Shown one piece after another: positions 1 through 5,161 of a DNA stretch of 5,161 nt. The first letter of the stretch is position 1. Each line of letters begins with the position of its first letter. The notes below the pieces were generated by a model. The model was not told the origin of the DNA and made no database searches. It saw nothing but the letters and a program-made list of their open reading frames with translations. The translations under genes were made by a program, and so were the position numbers. This DNA comes from Firmicutes bacterium UBA7709. Its GTDB lineage: Bacteria > Bacillota_A > Clostridia > Peptostreptococcales > Anaerovoracaceae. The stretch lies in contig DLFX01000004.1 of NCBI GenBank assembly GCA_002482405.1, positions 1 to 5,161 on the forward strand, written 5' to 3'.

Positions 1-166
1 CTATACCCAGAACGGTGAAAGGCGGTTTGAGGTGTTTATATTCCGAGATAAAGACGGTAATACTTATAACGAGAAAATCACAATCATAGGAAAAAACAAA
101 GAGATCAAAATCGTCACTTCCAATGAATTTACGGAGTTATTCAATGATGAAAATGATAATAATTGA
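1..166 (+). CDS. C-terminal end of an unrecognised protein (5' truncated by window edge)
   Basis: An open frame enters from the left edge (first complete codon at 2) and ends at TGA 164-166, giving 54 residues. The peptide begins YTQNGERRFEVFIF and alternates hydrophobic and charged residues (for example KITIIG and EIKIVTS), as expected for beta strands, and ends in a very acidic, asparagine-rich tail (NDENDNN). No membrane segment or catalytic motif is visible, and I cannot assign a family from this fragment. Its last 20 or so bases overlap the family-consistent polA start codons at 144 and 147 in a different frame, so it probably belongs to the same transcript and may be translationally coupled to polA. 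It is real coding sequence rather than chance because it runs open from the edge and stops exactly at the polA junction, but 54 codons is modest evidence. Confidence 0.6.
   Translation, partial: YTQNGERRFEVFIFRDKDGNTYNEKITIIGKNKEIKIVTSNEFTELFNDENDNN
133..136 (+). promoter_or_regulatory. Probable ribosome binding site for the original polA start
   Basis: GGAG lies 7 bases before ATG 144 and 10 bases before ATG 147, both in the polA frame. It lies inside the coding end of the upstream gene. By contrast, ATG 213 has only AGAGG at 205-209, three bases from the start codon, which is too close to be a good site. This supports 144 or 147 as the evolved polA start. Confidence 0.55.
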
Positions 167-212
167 CTGAAACAGTTTAATCAATCGAGCTTATTACGCA
201 TTACAGAGGCCT
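144..212 (+). pseudogene. polA: Conserved 5' end of polA, cut off by an in-frame TGA at 168-170
   Basis: In the same frame as the polA open frame, the codons from ATG 147 read MKMIIID, then TGA (168-170), then NSLINRAYYAL, and continue through QRP into the methionine at 213. The family N-terminus is typically a short hydrophobic strand ending in LIDGNSL followed by a (N/Y)RA(Y/F)-type segment, so the match is precise except that the glycine codon has become TGA. The aspartate at 165-167 is the equivalent of E. coli Pol I Asp13, a metal ligand of the 5' nuclease. The reading frame is preserved on both sides, so this is a single substitution (GGA to TGA at base 168), not an indel. A sequencing or assembly error, a real nonsense mutation, or local readthrough would all fit; the sequence alone cannot decide. 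Confidence 0.8.
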
Positions 213-2924
213 ATGATAACAAAAAGCGGACTGTACACTCAGGGAGTGTACGGTTTTCTTAATATGTTGAATAAAATCAAGACGGATTATCAGCCCGATC
301 ATATGGTGGTGGCCTTCGACCGGAAGGCTCCGACCTTTCGGCACCTGGAATACACAGAATATAAAGCGGGGCGGAAAAAGATGCCTCCCGAGCTGGCCAT
401 GCAGCTTCCCCTGCTGAAGGAAGTCTTAACGGCAATGAAGGTGAAGATGCTGGAAATCGACGGCTTCGAGGCCGACGATATCATCGGTACGGTGGCGAAA
501 AAAGCAGAGGCAGAGGGCTTTGAGCCCCTGATCATCTCCGGAGACAAGGACGAGCTTCAGCTGGCGACGAAAATAACGAAGGTCCTGATCACGAAGAAGG
601 GCATTTCGGAGTTTGAGTTATATGATGAAGCCGCGATGTATGAAAAATATGGGTTCTCACCGGAACAGTTCATCGATTTCAAGGGTCTGATGGGAGATCC
701 TTCCGACAATATACCGGGAATCCCGGGAGTCGGCGAAAAGACGGCGCTGAAGCTGATGCAGGAGTTCGGAAGCATCGCAAACCTCATCGCCAACACCGAA
801 CGAATCGCCAGCAAATCCCTGAAGGATAAGGTGGAAGAAAACGCTCAACTGGCCCTCATGAGCAGGCGGCTGGCAACCATCAATACGGAGGTTCCCATCG
901 AGATCGACTTTGAGGAATTCAAGGTAGAGGAGCCCGATTACGATGCCTTGATCGATCTGTATATCAAGCTGGAATTCAACAGCTTTCTGAAAAAGCTGCA
1001 GCCTCAGAAGCAAGGCAAAGCGGATGTGGCCGCGGCGGACGGCCCGGTTTCAGAGCTTGCCGGCTACAGCATTGCTGAAAATTATAACGCGGAGCATGTG
1101 ATCGGGGATGCTGTCGACAGGACGAATCTGAAGAAGGTTTTGATTTCCCGGGAAAGCGATTTCGATTTGCTCCGGGAAGACCTGAAAGAGGACCAAACCA
1201 TAGTATTAAAGGTATTTAACGACCATAATCACAGGGATATTCCGTTGATCTACGGAATAAATATTCTGTCAACCAATGCGTATTATTTTATTCAGATGGA
1301 AGATGCCGATGCCGGCTTTCTGCCTCTTCTCGGTGAAATACTGCTAAGGGAAGGAATTGAAATATCGGGCCATAATCTTAAAGAGGATTATTACGCTTTG
1401 ATGGCCAACGACATTTCCGTTCCGGCCTTTCGGGAAAAATCGGGACGGATGTTCAATACGGCTTTTGACGCTGTCATCGCCCAGTACCTTTTGGACCCGT
1501 CCCGGAGCAATTACGGCATGAAATCCATGATGCTGGAATATTTCCACGAGGATATGGAGGAGGAAGCCGCGTTTTTTTTCGCCAACGGCCAGATGGGATT
1601 TTTGAACCAGGCGGAAACGCAATATATGGATTACGGCGTCCAATGGTGCCTGTCAGTTGAGAAATTAATCAATGTGTTAAGCCATAAATTAACGCACGAA
1701 GACTTAGACGCTGTGTTTTATGAAGTGGAGCTGCCTCTCATAGAAGTGCTCGCTTCCATGGAGTGCTGCGGTTTTTCCGTGGACAGAAAGGAGCTGACGG
1801 ACGCAGGTGAAATTATCGCGGAAAAGATCGGCGAACTGTCCGCTGAGATTTACCGTCTGGCGGGGGAAGAGTTCAACATCAATTCTCCCCAGCAGCTCGG
1901 CGTGGTCCTGTTTGAAAAACTGGGCCTGCCCTTTGCCAAAAAGACAAAGACGGGTTACGCCACAGGAGTCGAGATACTGGACAAGCTGAAAGACGATTAC
2001 GAGATCGTAAGGCTTATTCTGGATTTCCGGATGTATTCCAAGCTGAAAAGCACCTATATCGAAGGGCTTTTGCCCTTGATCCACAAGGACAACAAAATCC
2101 ACGCCCATTTCCAGCAGACCGTCGCCGCCACGGGGCGCATCAGCTGCACCGAGCCGAATCTGCAGAACATTCCGATCCGGCAGGAGCTGGGCAGAAAGCT
2201 TCGAAAAGCCTTTGTCACGGAAAGCGATGATTACGTGCTGGTAGGGGCGGACTATTCCCAGATCGAGCTTCGGATTCTGGCCCATCTGTCCCAGGATGAG
2301 CAGCTGATCGACGCGTTCAATCACGGCGACGACATTCACAGGATCACCGCGTCCAGGGTTTTCGGAGTGCCGGAGGATCAGGTGACGCCGCTGCAGCGGA
2401 GCAACGCCAAAGCGGTAAACTTCGGCGTCATTTACGGGATGAGCGGATTCGGCCTGTCGACGGAACTGAATATCACGAGAAAAGAAGCGGAAAAATATAT
2501 AGGGGAATATTTCAAAAAATATACGAAGGTCAAGGAGTTTCTGGACGGTCTGGTTGCAGGCTGCAAGGAAAAGGGCTATGTGACCACGATCATGAACCGG
2601 AAGCGGATCATCCATGAAATCAACGCCAGCAGCTATATGGTCCGCCAGCTTGGAGAGAGGCTTGCCATGAACAGCCCGATCCAGGGAAGCGCCGCGGATA
2701 TCATAAAGCTGGCGATGCTCAAGGTGTATCAGGAGTTGAATCAGGAGAATACAAAATCAAGGCTGATCCTGCAGGTACACGATGAGCTGATCATACAGAC
2801 CCATAAATCGGAGCTGGAAAAGGTAAAAAAACTGTTGAAGGACAACATGGAGCATGCGGTGAAGCTGCGGGTTGCTCTGACTGCCGAATTGTCGACAGGG
2901 AAAAACTGGTACGACCTGAAGTGA
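213..2924 (+). CDS. polA: DNA polymerase I (5' nuclease + degenerate proofreading + polymerase domains)
   Basis: Family A DNA polymerase that removes primers and fills gaps during lagging-strand synthesis and excision repair. Numbered from ATG 213 (903 residues), the 5'-nuclease domain covers about 1-262, with acidic metal ligands at D36 (AFDRKAPTFR), E86/D88/D89 (EADD), D111/D113 (GDKDE) and D162/D165 (GDPSDN, start of a helix-hairpin-helix DNA clamp). The 3'-5' exonuclease-like domain is about 305-490: D392 in GHNLKED is kept, but the Exo I DxE pair is not seen around VLKVFND (331-337) and the Exo III aspartate also appears lost, so proofreading is probably absent, as in Bacillus-type Pol I. 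The polymerase domain is complete: TGRISCTEPNLQNIP (640-654), motif A D680 (GADYSQIELR), motif B R729/K733/F737/Y741, motif C VHDE (855-858). F737 matches E. coli Phe762. The C-terminus GKNWYDLK is a normal family end. The ATG at 213 is the first in-frame start after the TGA at 168-170, but the family start is 144 or 147, which would give about 925 residues. Confidence 0.95.
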   Translation: MITKSGLYTQGVYGFLNMLNKIKTDYQPDHMVVAFDRKAPTFRHLEYTEYKAGRKKMPPELAMQLPLLKEVLTAMKVKMLEIDGFEADDIIGTVAKKAEAEGFEPLIISGDKDELQLATKITKVLITKKGISEFELYDEAAMYEKYGFSPEQFIDFKGLMGDPSDNIPGIPGVGEKTALKLMQEFGSIANLIANTERIASKSLKDKVEENAQLALMSRRLATINTEVPIEIDFEEFKVEEPDYDALIDLYIKLEFNSFLKKLQPQKQGKADVAAADGPVSELAGYSIAENYNAEHVIGDAVDRTNLKKVLISRESDFDLLREDLKEDQTIVLKVFNDHNHRDIPLIYGINILSTNAYYFIQMEDADAGFLPLLGEILLREGIEISGHNLKEDYYALMANDISVPAFREKSGRMFNTAFDAVIAQYLLDPSRSNYGMKSMMLEYFHEDMEEEAAFFFANGQMGFLNQAETQYMDYGVQWCLSVEKLINVLSHKLTHEDLDAVFYEVELPLIEVLASMECCGFSVDRKELTDAGEIIAEKIGELSAEIYRLAGEEFNINSPQQLGVVLFEKLGLPFAKKTKTGYATGVEILDKLKDDYEIVRLILDFRMYSKLKSTYIEGLLPLIHKDNKIHAHFQQTVAATGRISCTEPNLQNIPIRQELGRKLRKAFVTESDDYVLVGADYSQIELRILAHLSQDEQLIDAFNHGDDIHRITASRVFGVPEDQVTPLQRSNAKAVNFGVIYGMSGFGLSTELNITRKEAEKYIGEYFKKYTKVKEFLDGLVAGCKEKGYVTTIMNRKRIIHEINASSYMVRQLGERLAMNSPIQGSAADIIKLAMLKVYQELNQENTKSRLILQVHDELIIQTHKSELEKVKKLLKDNMEHAVKLRVALTAELSTGKNWYDLK
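228..260 (+). other. Strong hairpin followed by a T-rich run inside the polA 5' region
   Basis: Bases 231-240 (CTGTACACTC) pair with 244-253 (GAGTGTACGG) around a three-base loop AGG (241-243). The pairing has nine Watson-Crick pairs and one T-G wobble. A230-T254 extends it, and G229-T255 and G228-T256 could add wobbles. TTTTCTT follows at 254-260. The shape resembles an intrinsic terminator, but it lies in sequence encoding the conserved GLYTQGVYGFL segment, so codon choice may have produced it by chance. While ribosomes translate this region the hairpin would be kept open; with the TGA at 168-170 upstream, it might form. Confidence 0.45.
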
Positions 2925-2951
2925 TTTTGCGTCGTTTAAACATTGAAAGAT

Positions 2952-2956
2952 GGAGG
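2952..2956 (+). promoter_or_regulatory. Ribosome binding site deciding the coaE start
   Basis: GGAGG lies eight bases before ATG 2965. An earlier in-frame ATG at 2950 overlaps this site and would add the residues MEDSK before the conserved MKIIGLTGG start, so 2965 is preferred. The 40-base gap between polA and coaE (2925-2964) otherwise contains only an eight-base palindrome GTTTAAAC (2934-2941), with no stem and T-run that would look like a terminator. Confidence 0.8.
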
Positions 2957-2964
2957 ACAGTAAA

Positions 2965-3609
2965 ATGAAAATAATCGGGTTGACAGGCGGCATCGGTTCG
3001 GGGAAATCTACGGTCACCGACTATCTCACTTCAAAGGGCTTCTATGTTCTGGACGCCGATCAGATTGCCCGGGAAATCGTGCTCCCGGGTTCGGACATGC
3101 TGATTCAACTCGCCGCCGCCTTTGGGGACGACATCATTCTGGAAGACGGCAGTCTGAACCGGAAGAAGCTCGGTGAAATCATTTTTTCCGACAGCGGGAA
3201 AAAGGAGATGCTGGACCGTATGATGCACACGGAAATTCTGGAACTGATCTACGAGCGGATCATTCAGTACCGCGAAAAGGCGGAATACGACGCGGTGGTC
3301 GCTTCCGATCCGGAACAGGTTTTGAGGAGCAAGGTGATCTTTATCGACGCGCCCCTTTTGTTTGAAACCCGTCTGGATAAAAGAGTCGGCGAGGTCTGGG
3401 TGATCGACGCCGATGACGAGACCAGGATCCGCCGGGTCATGGAGAGAGACGGCCTCAACAGGGAAGATATTTTAAAAAGGATCAGTTCCCAGATGGAGCG
3501 CGGGGAGAAAAACCGCCGCGCCGACGTGATCCTTGACAATACGGGGGATCAGGAAACGCTTTTCCGGCAGATCGACGGGCTTCTTAAAAAAATGGAGTAT
3601 GAACAATGA
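2965..3609 (+). CDS. coaE: Dephospho-CoA kinase
   Basis: Catalyses the last step of coenzyme A synthesis in the cytoplasm: ATP-dependent phosphorylation of the ribose 3'-hydroxyl of dephospho-CoA. The 214-residue product starts with the P-loop GGIGSGKST (residues 8-16), then DADQIAREIV, where D32 corresponds to the family's catalytic aspartate. It continues with the NRKKLGEIIF segment, the conserved FIDAPLLFE motif, the RISSQM segment of the lid region and a terminal ILDNTGD that matches the family's adenine-binding region. Two oddities are visible. A segment before FIDAPLLFE (around YDAVVASDPEQVLRSK) is about a dozen or more residues longer than in the Bacillus enzyme as I recall it, and the usual His-Pro after the central helix is His-Thr (MMHTEI). 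Neither touches the P-loop or D32, so activity is expected. The start follows GGAGG at 2952-2956. The gene sits 40 bases after polA, a pairing frequent in Firmicutes, and its TGA stop overlaps the next start codon. Confidence 0.96.
   Translation: MKIIGLTGGIGSGKSTVTDYLTSKGFYVLDADQIAREIVLPGSDMLIQLAAAFGDDIILEDGSLNRKKLGEIIFSDSGKKEMLDRMMHTEILELIYERIIQYREKAEYDAVVASDPEQVLRSKVIFIDAPLLFETRLDKRVGEVWVIDADDETRIRRVMERDGLNREDILKRISSQMERGEKNRRADVILDNTGDQETLFRQIDGLLKKMEYEQ
3594..3597 (+). promoter_or_regulatory. Ribosome binding site for the solute-binding lipoprotein, inside coaE
   Basis: GGAG lies eight bases before ATG 3606, within the last codons of coaE. With the four-base ATGA overlap at 3606-3609 it indicates direct translational coupling from coaE to the lipoprotein gene, and it fixes the start just before a good lipoprotein signal peptide. 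Confidence 0.75.
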
Positions 3610-5161
3610 CAAAAAAAATTATTGCAGTGATTGCAATTCTTATAATTGCGCTGTCGGGCCTGACGGGCTGCGAACAGACCTCAAACTTTCTCGGGGGTTC
3701 TACGGAGAAAGAAAAAAATACTGTCCGGTCGGATGAGATCTATATTCCCATCGAAAAGGTCAGAACCCTCAATCCGATTATATCAAAGGACGAGGATATA
3801 TATTATCTTGATAAGCTTATTTATCAAAGCTTGTTTGACTATGATAAAAATCTGACCTTGGTCAATGTGCTGGCGGACAGCTACGCTTATTCCGAGGATA
3901 AGACTTCCGTTACGATAGAATTGAAAAGGGGAATGCGCTGGCAGGACGGCCGGGAAATAACCGCCGCGGATGTAAAATTCACCATGGACGTCATCGCTTC
4001 CGCCTCGGCTTCCGGCTCGACGATCTACGGGAGCAATATCACCAGCGTAAAGGGGACGAAACTCGATGGCGGGGATCCTTACCAGCTCACGGTCTTATTC
4101 AAGGATGCCCAGAATATTTCCATGGACAACTTTACATTTCCCATCATAGCGCAGCATCAATTCAAAAACGTCGACGCCGCCAGGAAGATCGATACGGATT
4201 TTATTCCTATCGGCAGCGGGCCTTACCAGGTCTCGGATTATAACGACTTTTCCCATATTATTTTAAAGGGAAATGAGAATTACCTGGGCGGTTCCGTCCC
4301 GGGAAATACGCTGAACTTCCAAATCATGCCCGACAAGAAAGACGCCGTCAATCTGATGGACGTCAACAATATTTCCATCACTTTCGCAAAGGATCTCGAC
4401 CGGGATACCGTTTATACCAATAAGGACGTCAACGTTGTGAATTTCCCTTCCAACGAGGTGGAGCTTATCGGGTATAATTTTGGAAATCCGGCGCTCAAGG
4501 ACCCGAGAGTGAGGAAAGCCATCGCCGGCGCAATCGACACTCAGAAAATCATCGAAAGCGCTTACTATAAAAACGGAATCGAGAATGACAATATCTATTT
4601 CCCGAACTTCCTGGGAGTTACCAGCGCAAAGACGCATAATCCGTATGACATCACAAACGCAAAACAACTGCTGAGGGAAGCGGGGTATTACGACAGGAAC
4701 GGAAACGGTCTCCTGCAGGATGCCGCCGGACAGACCATTACTGTCAATATTCTGGTGAACTCCGAGGACCAGTCGAGGGTCGCCGCCGCGCAAACCATCA
4801 AAGAAGGGCTCGACCAGCTGCCTGTTCAGACCACCATCACGAGCGTGGACTGGAATACCTATAACGCCGATTTAGCCGCCGGAAATTTTGACATCTATCT
4901 GGGAGGCTATCAGATCAAAGAAAATTACGACCTGCGCTTCCTGCTTTATACCGGCGGCAACCAGATCGGTTATTCCAATCCTGCGCTGGATATCTTGCTG
5001 GACAGGATGGAATCAGGTCTGTCGTCAAAGGACAGGAAGAATACCTACACCCAGATCAGGGATATCATGAACGACGATCTGCCATATTTCTGTCTGCTGT
5101 ATAAGACCTACGGCGCCATCGCTTCTCCGGCCCTGAAGGGGGAGATCGACCCGACGTTTGT
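3606..5161 (+). CDS. Family 5 extracellular solute-binding lipoprotein (peptide/OppA-DppA type), 3' truncated
   Basis: Surface-anchored binding protein of an ABC importer, probably for oligopeptides or a similar small solute. The frame stays open for 518 codons to the right edge. Residues 1-22 form a lipoprotein signal: KK n-region, hydrophobic IIAVIAILIIAL core, and lipobox LTGC with the lipid-modified cysteine at 22, followed by a polar linker. The mature part has family 5 landmarks in order: LNPIISKDEDI, then LKRGMRWQDGREITAADVKFT (106-126, read in two parts: the WQDG strand and the ADVKFT helix), IGSGPYQV (202-209), DPRVRKAIAGAID (299-311), and NAKQLLREAGYYDRNGNGLL (351-370) with an acidic, glycine-rich loop common here. 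Family members are usually about 520-600 residues, so only a short C-terminus is missing. Ligand specificity cannot be read from sequence. No permease or ATPase gene is within the window; they may lie downstream or elsewhere. It overlaps coaE by four bases, so it is probably expressed with it. Confidence 0.93.
   Translation, partial: MTKKIIAVIAILIIALSGLTGCEQTSNFLGGSTEKEKNTVRSDEIYIPIEKVRTLNPIISKDEDIYYLDKLIYQSLFDYDKNLTLVNVLADSYAYSEDKTSVTIELKRGMRWQDGREITAADVKFTMDVIASASASGSTIYGSNITSVKGTKLDGGDPYQLTVLFKDAQNISMDNFTFPIIAQHQFKNVDAARKIDTDFIPIGSGPYQVSDYNDFSHIILKGNENYLGGSVPGNTLNFQIMPDKKDAVNLMDVNNISITFAKDLDRDTVYTNKDVNVVNFPSNEVELIGYNFGNPALKDPRVRKAIAGAIDTQKIIESAYYKNGIENDNIYFPNFLGVTSAKTHNPYDITNAKQLLREAGYYDRNGNGLLQDAAGQTITVNILVNSEDQSRVAAAQTIKEGLDQLPVQTTITSVDWNTYNADLAAGNFDIYLGGYQIKENYDLRFLLYTGGNQIGYSNPALDILLDRMESGLSSKDRKNTYTQIRDIMNDDLPYFCLLYKTYGAIASPALKGEIDPTF

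Noticed and set aside
168..170. Genome-wide reassignment of UGA to glycine (as in Absconditabacteria/Gracilibacteria)
   Set aside because: The upstream gene, polA and coaE all end at TGA at plausible positions, the coaE TGA is part of an ATGA overlap, and roughly 1,600 other codons contain no in-frame TGA. Such genomes normally show many.
168..170. Selenocysteine codon
   Set aside because: The position is a structural glycine next to a metal ligand, not a redox site, and the nearby hairpin (231-253) begins too far away and lacks a recognisable bacterial SECIS arrangement.
1571..1580. Run of eight T in polA, and a similar run of eight A at 3611-3618, as programmed slippage sites
   Set aside because: The frame is intact across both, they encode ordinary Phe and Lys residues, and no alternative-frame product makes sense.
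1704..2615. Long minus-strand open frame (303 codons) opposite the polymerase domain
   Set aside because: It is antisense to the most conserved part of polA, has no recognisable motif and no good ribosome binding site. Codon bias in the real gene explains the lack of stops.
2925..2964. Terminator between polA and coaE
   Set aside because: Only a short GTTTAAAC palindrome is present, without a GC-rich stem or T-run, so read-through is expected.
3533..3736. Plus-strand 67-codon frame across the coaE-lipoprotein junction
   Set aside because: It is out of frame with both genes, whose ends and starts are well supported, and has no recognisable protein character.
4263..4793. Minus-strand open frame (176 codons) opposite the solute-binding protein
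   Set aside because: The plus strand carries a continuous, motif-rich family 5 binding protein across the whole span; this is a shadow frame.

Overview
The window is a compact, all-plus-strand stretch of bacterial chromosome with four protein-coding regions and almost no intergenic space. Base composition is mixed (about half G+C by eye). GGAG-type ribosome binding sites, a DNA polymerase I whose proofreading domain looks degenerate, and a Gram-positive-style lipoprotein signal suggest a member of the Firmicutes, most likely Clostridia. That placement is inference from gene style, not a database result.

Layout: (1) positions 1-166 hold the last 54 codons of an unrecognised gene. (2) DNA polymerase I (polA) follows; its open frame runs 213-2924, but its family-conserved N-terminus can be read in the same frame back to ATG codons at 147 and 144, inside the end of the upstream gene. 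(3) A 40-base gap (2925-2964) carries only the coaE ribosome binding site, followed by dephospho-CoA kinase, coaE (2965-3609). (4) A family 5 peptide-type extracellular solute-binding lipoprotein begins at 3606, overlaps coaE by four bases (ATGA) and runs off the right edge. Spacing and overlaps suggest one co-transcribed unit. No promoter or convincing intergenic terminator is visible, and there are no tRNA, rRNA, CRISPR or mobile-element signatures.

The most notable observation is an in-frame TGA at 168-170 in the polA N-terminus, exactly where the family has the glycine of the DGNSL motif. Upstream the frame reads MKMIIID and downstream NSLINRAYYAL, so one base change (GGA to TGA) explains it. 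Three complete genes end in TGA and no other in-frame TGA occurs, so this does not look like a genome-wide UGA=Gly code. A sequencing error or a real nonsense mutation is more likely. If real, translation from ATG 213 would give a polymerase lacking the first strand and first metal-binding aspartate of its 5' nuclease domain. Shortly downstream, 228-260 forms a long perfect-loop hairpin followed by a T-rich run, inside polA coding sequence.

Functionally the genes are housekeeping: DNA repair and Okazaki fragment processing (PolA), the last step of coenzyme A synthesis (CoaE), and peptide or other small-solute capture at the cell surface (the lipoprotein). I see no sign of an undescribed multi-gene system here.
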